Counted from the first letter of the stretch, positions 23,807 to 33,109 are shown. The stretch: 33,109 bases of DNA from Chlamydiia bacterium (GCA_022601395.1 JAJACS010000020.1:1-33109); one strand, 5' to 3'. Notes: generated by a model from the sequence alone, not told the origin. Translations and numbers: made by a program.

Positions 23807-24848
23807 TGCTTTTTTTAATGGACCTGATTTGAAGAGATAGTCCTATAATAACAAGGCAGAGTACAACAAAGCACGCAAAAACAATCAGCATGACTTGATT
23901 GTTTTTTCTGGAAATCTTTAGAAGTCTTTTTCTAACATTTTTTTCAAATTTTGTTTCTGACTCAAACCAAGTTCCTTCATAAAAATGATGAGCATACAGT
24001 CCGAACTTGTCTTCGATCTTATTAAAGTAGCCTGCAGGGAAAACTATATTAGTATACTTTGGGTCGAAGGCGAGTGACTTTACAGCTTCTGCAAAAGCTC
24101 TAAATGTTCTGAAATACACCCTTTTTGTAACAGACAAAACATCATTTCCGGGGAAAGTATTTTTGTAAAACTCCCAATCGGCTTTAGAAAGCTCTATAGA
24201 TTTTTTTAAGATTGGATGAGAGGGAGAAGAGCCGATCAGATTATTGCAGGCTTCAATTGCAGTGGATCCAATGGGTGTGTGAGGAGGTTCTAGTGCGCAG
24301 AAAAAATCATATGAATTTGAAAAATTATTAAATGATTTGTAGCATTCAACATCATGGTCTACATAAATCCCGCCCAACTGATACAGGATCTCATATCTTA
24401 AAAGGTCTGCTTTTTCAGCATAGTTATTGGAATCGTTATAAAACTCCTCAAGGAAAGACCACTTGAAATCGTGCACGCTTTTCATTTGAATATCTTTATG
24501 TGGTAGAGGTCTTTCTCTGTCGCTCCAAAAAAACACCTGAAAACCAGGGTTTTTTTCTATCCAAGAAACAACATTCTTTACAGAGGTTGAAGGGAAGTCT
24601 TTTGGGCCAACCCATATGAAGTGCAACTGCTTGGGTATTTTCTCTGCATTTGTGCTTGGGTTTGAGTTACTGCGGAAAAGGTTCTCGCATTTTTCTAGAA
24701 AAGGGTAGTCTGTTTCTAGTACGGCTTCCCAAGTCTTAGTTTTTTTCCCTTGTAAGGTCTGAAAGTCATCAGTTTGTTCGGAAAAAAGAAAAAGGCTAAA
24801 ATTTGAGAGAAAAAGAAATAACACCAGTGTAGTTGTCTTAATCTGCAT
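23781..24848 (-). CDS. exported, C-terminally anchored GT32 / TcdB-like glycosyltransferase
   Basis: 355 residues. The catalytic domain is of the DXD sugar-binding group (GT32, Och1/TcdA-TcdB fold): IPKQLHFIWVGPKDFP (71-86), FQVFFWSDRERPLP (103-116), and YAEKADLLRYEILYQLGG (143-160) leading to IYVDHDVECY with the DxD at 164-166. HHFYEGTW near 284 matches the usual C-terminal H-x-W/F segment. An N-terminal signal (6-22) and one C-terminal helix (318-340) followed by a basic tail (IRSIKKSIDRFSKLK, 341-355) predict a type I membrane protein. The enzyme domain then faces the periplasm. The ATG is preceded by GGAGATATA. Relatives include toxins that glucosylate host GTPases, so a host-directed role is possible but unproven. 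Confidence 0.8.
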   Translation of the reverse strand: MQIKTTTLVLFLFLSNFSLFLFSEQTDDFQTLQGKKTKTWEAVLETDYPFLEKCENLFRSNSNPSTNAEKIPKQLHFIWVGPKDFPSTSVKNVVSWIEKNPGFQVFFWSDRERPLPHKDIQMKSVHDFKWSFLEEFYNDSNNYAEKADLLRYEILYQLGGIYVDHDVECYKSFNNFSNSYDFFCALEPPHTPIGSTAIEACNNLIGSSPSHPILKKSIELSKADWEFYKNTFPGNDVLSVTKRVYFRTFRAFAEAVKSLAFDPKYTNIVFPAGYFNKIEDKFGLYAHHFYEGTWFESETKFEKNVRKRLLKISRKNNQVMLIVFACFVVLCLVIIGLSLQIRSIKKSIDRFSKLK

Positions 24849-25051
24849 TATATCTCCACAGTGAACTTATTTTTGAAAAGATAGTAGATCTTACCTTTAG
24901 GGGTATTAGTTTGGCCAGAAAAAGTCTTGCTCAAAACAATTTACGACTCTTCTATATAAGCAAAATATTCCAATATAGTGATCTTTGTCCGCTAGAGGAA
25001 GTGGGCATGTTCATCTATGGGAAAATCACCTAAGACCTAAACATGCTAAAA
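24849..25051. other. divergent intergenic region upstream of groESL
   Basis: The gap from 24849 to 25161 is 313 bases. The right part contains the CIRCE-like dyad and groES promoter listed separately. The left 200 bases contain no recognisable gene or RNA; promoters for the leftward GT32-like gene must lie here, but none was convincing. Confidence 0.5.
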
Positions 25052-25078
25052 TTAGCACTTGTTTTTCTTTTCTGCTAA
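25044..25078. promoter_or_regulatory. CIRCE-like HrcA operator upstream of groESL
   Basis: TTAGCACTT (25052-25060), nine bases, then TTCTGCTAA (25070-25078). The CIRCE consensus is TTAGCACTC-N9-GAGTGCTAA, so the left arm matches 8 of 9, the right arm 6 of 9, and the spacing is exact. HrcA binds CIRCE to repress chaperone genes until heat shock. A third half-site, TGCTAA (25044-25049), precedes the dyad by two bases and forms a second palindrome with its left arm. Confidence 0.7.
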
Positions 25079-25095
25079 ATACTCCCTTCGGTTCC

Positions 25096-25124
25096 TTGAC
25101 AAAAATCGCGGAACTTCCTACTCT
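25096..25124 (+). promoter_or_regulatory. putative groES promoter
   Basis: A perfect TTGACA (25096-25101), a 17-base spacer and TACTCT (25119-25124) as a weak -10. The predicted start is about 30 bases before the groES ATG. The CIRCE-like dyad lies just upstream of the -35 rather than over the start site, which is a less usual position, so a second promoter upstream remains possible. Confidence 0.45.
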
Positions 25125-25161
25125 TTTCCTTCGAAAAAGTTCATCAGTATAGGAGATTATT

Positions 25162-25464
25162 ATGACAATGCCAAAGATCAAGCCACTTGGAAAACGCATC
25201 CTTGTGAAAAGAGAGCAGCAAGCAACTACAATGGGTGGGATTTTTCTGCCGGATTCTGCGCAAGAGAAGCCTAAGCAAGGAGAAATTGTAGCTGTTGGTC
25301 CTGGGAAAACAGATGAAGAAGGCAAGCTACATGCGCTTGAGGTTGTTATTGGAGATAAGATCCTATTCTCCTCTTATGCAGGAGTTGAAGTGAAGCCAGA
25401 AGAGAATGATGAAAACGAATATCTAATCATGTCAGAAGATGATGTGCTAGCTGTAATACAATAA
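25162..25464 (+). CDS. groES: co-chaperonin GroES
   Basis: 100-residue Hsp10 that caps the GroEL ring. KPLGKRILVKR (7-17) is the first barrel strand. The mobile loop that contacts GroEL is around QQATTMGGIFLPDSAQEKP (19-37), with the usual GG-I-hydrophobic-LP pattern. GEIVAVGPGK and DKILFSSYAG complete the fold, and EYLIMSEDDVLAV closes it. The ATG at 25162 follows AGGAG at seven bases; a second in-frame ATG two codons on is less well placed. groEL starts 18 bases after the stop. A CIRCE-like operator and promoter lie upstream, so HrcA control is likely. Confidence 0.97.
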   Translation: MTMPKIKPLGKRILVKREQQATTMGGIFLPDSAQEKPKQGEIVAVGPGKTDEEGKLHALEVVIGDKILFSSYAGVEVKPEENDENEYLIMSEDDVLAVIQ

Positions 25465-27162
<1,698 letters not shown>

Positions 27163-27188
27163 GCATCTAACCGAGACCTTTCAAATAA

Positions 27189-27217
27189 AAAAAGAGAGCA
27201 CATTGTGCTCTCTTTTT
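27189..27217. terminator. bidirectional intrinsic terminator after groEL
   Basis: AAAAAGAGAGCAC and GTGCTCTCTTTTT flank a three-base loop, giving a stem of up to 13 bp with a T-run on each strand. It lies between the groEL stop (27162) and the stop of the converging gene (27243), so it can end both transcripts. Confidence 0.92.
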
Positions 27218-27242
27218 CATTCTTTAGTTTTTTATTTTTGAA

Positions 27243-28973
27243 TTAGAATGTTCTGTCAAACCAATCTGCCTTTGGGTGATACTTCTTAGCACCTAAATCA
27301 ATACCAGGTTTAGAAGTAAAAGCTCTGTCGTATGTTTGGCGAGGAGTATCATGAGTAGCTATAAAGTGTCTAGATACTTCAGGCTTCAGCTTTGATTCTG
27401 AAGCTTTTCTTGCATTTTCAAACAAGACATTCCTTAGTATTTTTATCACTTTTGCAGAATCCTTCTTTGATACGTACACTCCAGCTCCAGAAAGATCGTC
27501 CAGTTGAATAAAGACTGTATCAGCTCTTCTCTTTTGATCTATCTTGACAGAGAAAAACGTATCTGTACCAGACATTACAAGCATATTTCCAGGACTAGAA
27601 GCTAAGTCTAGAGTGCCTTTTATTGATTCAAATGGACTTTGTGTTCTAGATATGTCTTCAAAGCCTAAATCTTCTGATAAGGAGATGTCGTCTTGTCCAA
27701 ATCCAGTTGCGAACGCACCTTGAGGTTGTCTGCCACCTTCTACAGATGCAGTTCCAGTTGCGTATGCACTATCTTCATCAGAAGGGACTCTAGCTGCTTC
27801 GCGAGCTCTTTCTAGTGCTGCAAGTCTTGCAGCTTCTAGCGCTTGCTCTTCAGCTTCGATTGCTGCGAGCATTTCCTCTTCTCGTACTCTAGCTTGCTCT
27901 TCGTGCACTTCTGCAGTTTTTGTAGCTGCGTAGTTTGTACAAGTATGAGTCCAAACATCAATACCCCTTGAAAGAACACCTGTTCCTTCAGGTAGATCGC
28001 CTTTGTGATGAGCTCTATAGGATCTGTTTGCAACCAATTGAACTCTAGGATTTCTCTCCTGCTCTCTTGCTTTCGCAAGGACGAAATCTCTCATTCTTTT
28101 GAGCTCTTTTAACTCTACTTTGCAACCTGTTACTCGAGGAGCTCTTCTGTTAAGAATAACGCTCTCCCAAAACTTAGTGTCGATCTCATTGTATCGGGTT
28201 CTAAGTGTGCTTAGATCAGCATCTACTCTGTGAAAGTTGTCGTCAGCGCTGCTAGCAGCTCTATGAGCGTCGTCGATTTCGTCTTGCTTTTCACCAACTT
28301 TCGTATAGAGAGCTCTCTGCGACTCGAATAAAGCCTGTAACTCTTCTTCATGATCACCATCACTAGCACCAAGCTTCTCTATGTCTGCACTTAATCTTTT
28401 TCCCTCAGCTACTAATGCTACTTTGTCATCTTCCAGACTTGCTACTTTAGAATGGGCATTGGCTCGAGTTCTTTCAAGTACAGCGAGATCAGCTTTCATT
28501 CCTGAGATTTGCTCTTTTAGGCTAGCAAATTCCCTTACATCGGAGTCGTACTCTCTGACTTCTTCTTCGAGCTCTAGGATTCTCTCGTTCAGCATATATT
28601 GGATAGCAGCTCCAGTTTTACCGTGCATTCCATGTTTTGGTCCGAGGAAGTGTGCTTGTGCTATTGTTCTTGTTTGACCAGCCTCAGAGTGAGCATCGAT
28701 GTCTTCAATATTAATAGTATGTACACCTAAATGGTCATGGTTAGCTTTTTTATATTCTTCTGCTCTTCTGCCTGGTGGTACAGTTGCTGGGATAGCTTTT
28801 CGAATTCCTGGGCCATCTTTTGTAGGGTCATTGATAACAGGCAGGGTGTGTGTACCTTCTTCTAGGTCAGCTCCTTCGTGGAACATCTCTTTCATGTTCT
28901 CATAGGTTCGCCTGTATTCAGCAGATCTGGGGTCTCTAAAAGACCTATCTGTATAGGGGGAATAAATAGCCAT
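27243..28973 (-). CDS. unrecognised 576-residue coiled-coil protein
   Basis: No family is recognised. The N-terminal 120 residues are polar with no signal peptide or membrane helix. Residues about 125-270 are heptad-like and charged (RILELEEEVREYD, LKEQISGMKADLAVLERTR), indicating a long coiled coil. A second Glu/Ala-rich helix covers about 345-395 (RVREEEMLAAIEAEEQALEA). A Ser/Gly/Asp-rich linker follows, then a compact region (about 455-530) with FFSVKIDQKRRADTVFIQLDDL. AGGAG precedes the ATG and a strong extended -10 promoter lies 40 bases upstream, so it is probably well expressed. Soluble coiled-coil proteins without known domains are frequent among chlamydial type III effectors and inclusion proteins, but that is only a guess. 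A structural or cytoskeletal role is equally possible. Confidence 0.75.
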   Translation of the reverse strand: MAIYSPYTDRSFRDPRSAEYRRTYENMKEMFHEGADLEEGTHTLPVINDPTKDGPGIRKAIPATVPPGRRAEEYKKANHDHLGVHTINIEDIDAHSEAGQTRTIAQAHFLGPKHGMHGKTGAAIQYMLNERILELEEEVREYDSDVREFASLKEQISGMKADLAVLERTRANAHSKVASLEDDKVALVAEGKRLSADIEKLGASDGDHEEELQALFESQRALYTKVGEKQDEIDDAHRAASSADDNFHRVDADLSTLRTRYNEIDTKFWESVILNRRAPRVTGCKVELKELKRMRDFVLAKAREQERNPRVQLVANRSYRAHHKGDLPEGTGVLSRGIDVWTHTCTNYAATKTAEVHEEQARVREEEMLAAIEAEEQALEAARLAALERAREAARVPSDEDSAYATGTASVEGGRQPQGAFATGFGQDDISLSEDLGFEDISRTQSPFESIKGTLDLASSPGNMLVMSGTDTFFSVKIDQKRRADTVFIQLDDLSGAGVYVSKKDSAKVIKILRNVLFENARKASESKLKPEVSRHFIATHDTPRQTYDRAFTSKPGIDLGAKKYHPKADWFDRTF

Positions 28974-29013
28974 GTTTGGGTTCTCCTGATAATTACTTTA
29001 TTGTCCTGTAATT

Positions 29014-29022
29014 ATTATAGCA
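29014..29022 (-). promoter_or_regulatory. extended -10 promoter (TGCTATAAT) of the coiled-coil gene
   Basis: The minus strand reads TGC-TATAAT, a perfect extended -10. A -35 resembling TTAAAA lies about 16 bases upstream. The transcription start is expected near 29007, giving a leader of about 33 bases that includes the AGGAG ribosome site. Confidence 0.65.
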
Positions 29023-29107
29023 TATATAAAGATTTTTTTAATATAGTATTAAGAAGTATTTCAAACGATACATAAAGTGTTTATTTATAGACGGATAAGA
29101 GGTGAGT

Positions 29108-29875
29108 CTATGCTTGAATCAGAAGGGAAATCCAGCCCATTTTTTCCCTTTCCTCTATTAAGGTGTAATTAGAGGTGAGAAAATGGTCTAAAAACGACTC
29201 TTTTTGATCTTTTAGGAGACCAGAAACTAAAATTAAACCATTTATATTAAGAGGTTTAAGTGATTTATACACTTCGATTTGTTCGTGAAGCGTCATGTTT
29301 ATAAGATAGACGGAGTCGTCTAGCTCGCTGATATTTAAAGACTTGCGGAATAGTTTTGGGGGTAAATCATTCAGCTTTGCGTTCTTTTCAGCATGCTCTA
29401 AGGCCTCATCTTCAATATCGATGCCGTAGGCTGTTTTTGCACCAAGAAGCAGACTTGCAAGGGTTAAAATGCCATTGCCACAGCCGATATCGATGACGTT
29501 TTTGCTTTCAACGACATCTGGAAGAGATTCAAGCATCAGCTGGGTGGTTGGGTGAGAGAGATCCCCAAACCCAGGGCCTGCCACGAGCTTTAATAGATTG
29601 CCATCGTTGGTACTTGAGAAGTCCGCAAGGTCGATCTCTACCACACCTTCCTTATAATAGGGGCTAAAGGTAAGTTGCTCGTCCCAGTCGATCTCGTCTT
29701 GGGCGCTGATTAGTATAGAGTTTTGAAGGTCTCTTGTTGGGACCGTTTCAAAAAAACCGCCTATTAAAAGTCCTTCTTGCTCCTCTATGCTATAGGGATG
29801 CTCCATGCCGAGAGAAGTTAGCTCATGGAGAGCGTCCTCATAGGTCGTAAATATCTGGAATTGAGCGTGTTTCAT
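29108..29875 (-). CDS. prmA: ribosomal protein L11 methyltransferase-like protein
   Basis: 255-residue class I SAM methyltransferase. AGPGFGDLSHPTTQLMLESL (99-118) corresponds to the PrmA stretch G-x-A-F-G-T-G-x-H-x-T-T, and motif I is NVIDIGCGNGILTLASLLLG (126-145). YGIDIEDEALEHAEKNAKLN follows as the ribose-binding strand. The catalytic N-hydrophobic-L segment reads YLINMTLHEQI, a deviation. PrmA trimethylates ribosomal protein L11 in the cytoplasm. The N-terminal L11-recognition domain is shorter than in E. coli (293 residues in total there). It starts two bases after the trkH stop, so it is probably the last gene of a trkA-trkH-prmA operon. A diverged PrmA-like protein methyltransferase is the alternative. 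Confidence 0.8.
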   Translation of the reverse strand: MKHAQFQIFTTYEDALHELTSLGMEHPYSIEEQEGLLIGGFFETVPTRDLQNSILISAQDEIDWDEQLTFSPYYKEGVVEIDLADFSSTNDGNLLKLVAGPGFGDLSHPTTQLMLESLPDVVESKNVIDIGCGNGILTLASLLLGAKTAYGIDIEDEALEHAEKNAKLNDLPPKLFRKSLNISELDDSVYLINMTLHEQIEVYKSLKPLNINGLILVSGLLKDQKESFLDHFLTSNYTLIEEREKMGWISLLIQA

Positions 29876-29876
29876 A

Positions 29877-31502
29877 TTACCTTGTTTTCCAAAATGATGG
29901 TGTTAAAAGGATTAAAATAGCAAAAAATTCGAGCCTACCTAACAGCATCCATACAATGGCTACAATTTTAGAAAATACTGGTAAAAATGCGCAAGTATTA
30001 CCGGGGCCAGCCATCCTAAAAGTTAGGCCTACGTTGTTGATCGTACAAGAGGTAAGGCCAATAGCAGTTTCAAGGTCGATCCCATTGAAGATCATAAGCA
30101 AAGAGCCGAAAACAGAGGCAATGACAAGGACCCAAAAAAATATGAATACATTATTGAGAGCTTTTGGATCAATAGGGGAGTCACCCAGTTTAAGCACTTT
30201 AATCATGTCGGGTTTAAAAAGTAGGTACATCTTTTGTTTAAAGGCTCTAAATAACGTTAGGTGACGTGCTGTTTTAATGCCGCCGCTTGTTGAACCTGTC
30301 ATGCCCCCGATAAACATCACAACAAGCATAATGGCCTGGCACGGGAAAGGCCATATGTCATAGTTAGCAGTAGAAAATCCTGTGCATGTAATGGAGGAGA
30401 CGGTTTGAAAAGTTCCTTGTATAAAGCTGTAATCGAAATCGTGTTGCGAGCTTAGCTTCCAAACAACAAGGCTGACCGTTACAACAATAAACACAAGAAA
30501 CAATAGAAACTCAATATTGAGAAGCTTCTTAAATTTTCCGGTGATGAGATTGAAGTACATACCAAAGTTTATAGCTCCGAAGATCATAAATAAAATGATG
30601 ATCCAAAGAGTGATAGGGTGGCTGTTATAACCACCAATGCCTGCTTCGGTTATAGAAAATCCTCCAGTAGAAACTGTTGAAAAGCTTGTGAGCATAGCTT
30701 CAAAGAAAGGCATTTCAGCATTTGTAAAGTACAGAAGAAGCGTTTCAACAAGTGTGAGGCCGAGATAGATTTTCCAGAGATAGCTTGCTGTTAACTTAGC
30801 ACGAGGCTTGAGGTTTTCTTGATAAGAGCCTTCAGAAAGTTCTGGGTGTGATTCGGCCTCATATAGGAATTTACCGCCGATATTTAAAGTGGGTAAGATG
30901 GTAATGAAAAGAAAAATAATGCCGATACCGCCAAGCCACTGGATAAAGCTGCGCCAAAATAGAATAGGTTTTGCAATAGCTGAAAACCCTTGCATGTCTT
31001 CACTTGTAAATAGGTTTGTGACTTTTTTGATTGTTCCGTAATAGACGTAAAATTCGTCTGATTGAGCTTTCCTAACAACGTAAGGGATTTCTTCACCAGT
31101 ATCCGCGTCATATTTTTTTGGAAGTATTATAGAGGATCCTGTGGTGGTAAATCCTGAGACAGATTCGAAATAGGCATCTAGTGGATTTTCAAGTGTTTTA
31201 GTGATGGTGAATGGAAGAGCTCCAATAACAGTTGAAAAAATCCAAACAAGAACTACAAGGAACAAGGCTTCTTTTTTGTGGAACTGTTTTGAGTTACCTT
31301 TTGATGTAAAATGAAAGAGCAGAGCAAGAGCCAAAGTGATGCCAAAAGTATAGGCAAAGGCTTGGAAACTTGAAGGGTAGGGGTGCATGTGTCTTTCGAT
31401 GATAAAGTCAAAATAGATGGATACACATAGTGGAACGAAAAGAACAGCTGTAAGACAGTATAAGTAGAAGGAAAGGAGGTTTGCGACTTCTTTGTATCTC
31501 AT
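29877..31502 (-). CDS. trkH: TrkH/KtrB-type potassium uptake channel subunit
   Basis: 541-residue membrane protein with four pore-loop repeats. The selectivity-filter segments are SGFTTTGSS (116-124), STVSTGGFS (275-283), ITCTGFSTANYD (371-382) and TINNVGLTF near 488. FIGGMTGSTSGGIKT (397-411) is a conserved Trk/Ktr signature. It imports K+ through the inner membrane under control of the cytoplasmic TrkA subunit, whose gene lies eight bases upstream. The first repeat has an extra extracytoplasmic stretch (about 128-178, with charged residues) between the pore loop and FWRSFIQWLGG, which is longer than in typical TrkH. prmA follows after one base. Confidence 0.94.
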   Translation of the reverse strand: MRYKEVANLLSFYLYCLTAVLFVPLCVSIYFDFIIERHMHPYPSSFQAFAYTFGITLALALLFHFTSKGNSKQFHKKEALFLVVLVWIFSTVIGALPFTITKTLENPLDAYFESVSGFTTTGSSIILPKKYDADTGEEIPYVVRKAQSDEFYVYYGTIKKVTNLFTSEDMQGFSAIAKPILFWRSFIQWLGGIGIIFLFITILPTLNIGGKFLYEAESHPELSEGSYQENLKPRAKLTASYLWKIYLGLTLVETLLLYFTNAEMPFFEAMLTSFSTVSTGGFSITEAGIGGYNSHPITLWIIILFMIFGAINFGMYFNLITGKFKKLLNIEFLLFLVFIVVTVSLVVWKLSSQHDFDYSFIQGTFQTVSSITCTGFSTANYDIWPFPCQAIMLVVMFIGGMTGSTSGGIKTARHLTLFRAFKQKMYLLFKPDMIKVLKLGDSPIDPKALNNVFIFFWVLVIASVFGSLLMIFNGIDLETAIGLTSCTINNVGLTFRMAGPGNTCAFLPVFSKIVAIVWMLLGRLEFFAILILLTPSFWKTR

Positions 31503-31510
31503 GATGCTCC

Positions 31511-32878
31511 CTAGAAAAGTGCGTTAACACTTTGAGTGCTACTCGATGCTGTTATGATGATGATACGATCGCCAGGTTTGAGTTTTCTTTCAAGATCCCC
31601 AAACATAGCCTCACCATCACTCTCCATGAATGAAAGAACACTCTCTTTTGGGAGTTTTTTTCCTAGATCTCCAATGCTTAAGTTGTTTGCCGGGCTTTTT
31701 TCTCCAACCAGACATTCCAGGATTTTCATTTGATTGTGGTAAATTGAGCTGACAGTTGTGATCATTTCGCCATAGATATATGAGAGAATTAAATTTGATA
31801 GGGAGATGATTTCAGAAAGAGCAAATGAAATTCCAAGTCGTTTTAGAAGATGGTGGTATCTTTTGCTTGAGACGAAAGTAACAACATTTTGGCACTCTGC
31901 TTCTTGAGCAAGAGTGGCTACTAGTAGATTCCTTTCAGTTGAATTTGTGCATGCAACAAAAGTGTCATACTCCTTTGCGCTCTCTTCAATTAGATAATCA
32001 AGGTCTGTAATGTCGTGATTTAGGATTGTGGCAAATTCTAGTTCCTCTGCGAGTTTTTCACAGTTTTTGCAATCCTCCTCAACAATCTTCACCTCGACAT
32101 TGCGATCATGAAGGATATGACTTAGGTGAGCCGCATAACGAGAGCCGCCAGAGATAAAGACAGATGAGAGTTTTTTTTCTTTATTGCCGAGAATACCTGG
32201 TAAACCTCTCATGTCATCGGCCTTTCCAATAAATGTGACTTCATCACCCGCCCCAATTTTAGTATTTTCATCAGGATATAAAAGTTCACTATCGGTGTAG
32301 ATATCTTCTTCATGCTTTGACTTTCTTTTTATGAGTGCAATTTTAAATCGGTTGGTAAAGTCAATGTCCTTGATTTTTGTATCGATGTACTTCCACTCGT
32401 TTGGAATGGTGTGTATTTGAGACTGAAGCTTCCCGTGAAAGAAATTCTCTATAGAAAGACTTCCAGGATTAGAGATTGCTTTGAAAATCTCGTGAGCAAC
32501 GACAACCTCTGGTGCAATAATATGGTCGGCTCCAAAAAGAATGCTGCAGTCGATTTTACTTCTATCCACAAAGGAGATTTCTCGAACGGTTGCTATTGTG
32601 AGAGAGTATTCGAGTCTTTTTGCGATGGCGCATGCGACAAGGTTGTCTGCGTCGCAGTCACTTACTGCTATAAAAGAGGGGCTGCCCTCTTGCTTTGCAG
32701 CTTCTAAAACTTTCCAGTTAGTGGCAGTGTTGTAAATGGTTGCGGTATCTGTGTTTTGAGAGAACTTGTAAAGAGCGTCGGGGTCAGAATCAATGAGGGT
32801 AACATTATGTCCCTCTGCTGAGAGAGCATTAGCAAGATATGTGCCTGTTGCACTAGCTCCGAAAATAACAACATCCAT
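31511..32878 (-). CDS. trkA: TrkA potassium-uptake regulatory subunit
   Basis: 455-residue cytoplasmic protein with two RCK-type halves. The first Rossmann fold begins MDVVIFGASATGTYLANAL with the ribose-binding acidic residues in LIDSDPDAL (33-41). The glycine pattern is G-A-S-A-T-G rather than the usual G-x-G-x-x-G. A TrkA-C segment follows (about 140-215). The second fold starts VFISGGSRYAAHLSHIL (about 237-253), and the protein ends with another TrkA-C-like region. It gates TrkH in response to NAD(H) or ATP. AGGGAAG lies five bases before the ATG. It is the first gene of the leftward trkA-trkH-prmA group. Confidence 0.93.
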   Translation of the reverse strand: MDVVIFGASATGTYLANALSAEGHNVTLIDSDPDALYKFSQNTDTATIYNTATNWKVLEAAKQEGSPSFIAVSDCDADNLVACAIAKRLEYSLTIATVREISFVDRSKIDCSILFGADHIIAPEVVVAHEIFKAISNPGSLSIENFFHGKLQSQIHTIPNEWKYIDTKIKDIDFTNRFKIALIKRKSKHEEDIYTDSELLYPDENTKIGAGDEVTFIGKADDMRGLPGILGNKEKKLSSVFISGGSRYAAHLSHILHDRNVEVKIVEEDCKNCEKLAEELEFATILNHDITDLDYLIEESAKEYDTFVACTNSTERNLLVATLAQEAECQNVVTFVSSKRYHHLLKRLGISFALSEIISLSNLILSYIYGEMITTVSSIYHNQMKILECLVGEKSPANNLSIGDLGKKLPKESVLSFMESDGEAMFGDLERKLKPGDRIIIITASSSTQSVNALF

Positions 32879-32992
32879 AAGGACTTCCCTATTACACCTC
32901 TTAATTCGGAATATAGTTATAAGGGGTATTAAAGTCTTTTGTTTAATTGATTGTTATTTGTGAATTTCATGAGTTAGTTTAACTAAAAAATA

Positions 32993-33016
32993 AGAGCCTT
33001 ACTCTCGTAAGGCTCT
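32993..33016 (-). terminator. intrinsic terminator for a leftward gene beyond the window
   Basis: AGAGCCTTAC and GTAAGGCTCT form a perfect 10 bp stem with a four-base loop. On the minus strand it is followed by TATTTTTT, so it would end a leftward transcript entering from the right edge. The trkA promoter must then lie between it and 32878. No T-run follows on the plus strand. Confidence 0.8.
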
Positions 33017-33109
33017 AAAAAGGTGATAAAAATGGGTAATTTTTGGTTAAAACAAATGTGGGCTAGCTTATTTGGGTCTTGCTGAGGGTAATAAGTTTAG
33101 CTACATTCT

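Noticed and set aside
33063-33109. Minus-strand open frame entering from the right edge and ending with TAG at 33063, near the terminator at 32993-33016
   Set aside because: Only about 15 codons are visible and the other two minus-strand frames also stop close by, so the true end of the leftward gene cannot be chosen.

Overview
The window looks like a chromosomal segment of a Chlamydia-like bacterium (phylum Chlamydiota, probably one of the environmental families; this placement is inferred). The best evidence is DNA topoisomerase I with a C-terminal SWIB domain, an architecture known from chlamydiae. Low GC content and a groESL operon behind a CIRCE-like operator fit. No tRNA, rRNA, CRISPR array, transposase or phage gene was seen.

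Layout. Bases 2-4169 (+) hold four overlapping genes for a lipid-linked surface polysaccharide: a Wzx-type flippase (5'-truncated by the window edge), a GT9 heptosyltransferase-like enzyme, a GT4 glycosyltransferase and a mannose-1-phosphate guanylyltransferase. A Wzy/WaaL-like membrane protein (4185-5420, -) lies one base downstream of topA (5422-7989, -). Bases 8160-11852 (-) form a four-gene operon of three glycosyltransferases and a methyltransferase, all with N-terminal export signals. After a 471-base gap with a gene remnant come a membrane-anchored GT2-like protein (12324-13877, +), an exported methyltransferase-like protein (13967-14728, -), a UvrD/PcrA helicase (14817-16925, -), an exported GT25 enzyme (17091-17945, +), bifunctional PutA (17972-21595, -), a secreted NamZ/DUF1343 muramidase (21703-22947, +), and a pair (-) of an HExxH membrane protein and a GT32/TcdB-like enzyme. 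The right end has groES-groEL (+), an unrecognised coiled-coil protein (27243-28973, -) and a trkA-trkH-prmA operon (-).

The most unusual feature is that six glycosyltransferase-family and two methyltransferase-family proteins, in five transcription units spread over about 17 kb, carry Sec-type signals or membrane anchors that put the catalytic domain outside the cytoplasm. These families normally use cytosolic nucleotide sugars or SAM. One idea is that this is an exported glycan- or protein-modifying set acting in the periplasm, the inclusion or the host cell. The first four genes and the Wzy-like protein look like a conventional cytoplasmic/inner-membrane polysaccharide pathway, so two separate glycosylation systems may sit side by side.

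The remaining genes are housekeeping: DNA topology and repair, proline catabolism, cell-wall turnover, protein folding and potassium uptake. The glycosyltransferase regions look more AT-rich than putA-groEL, judged by eye.
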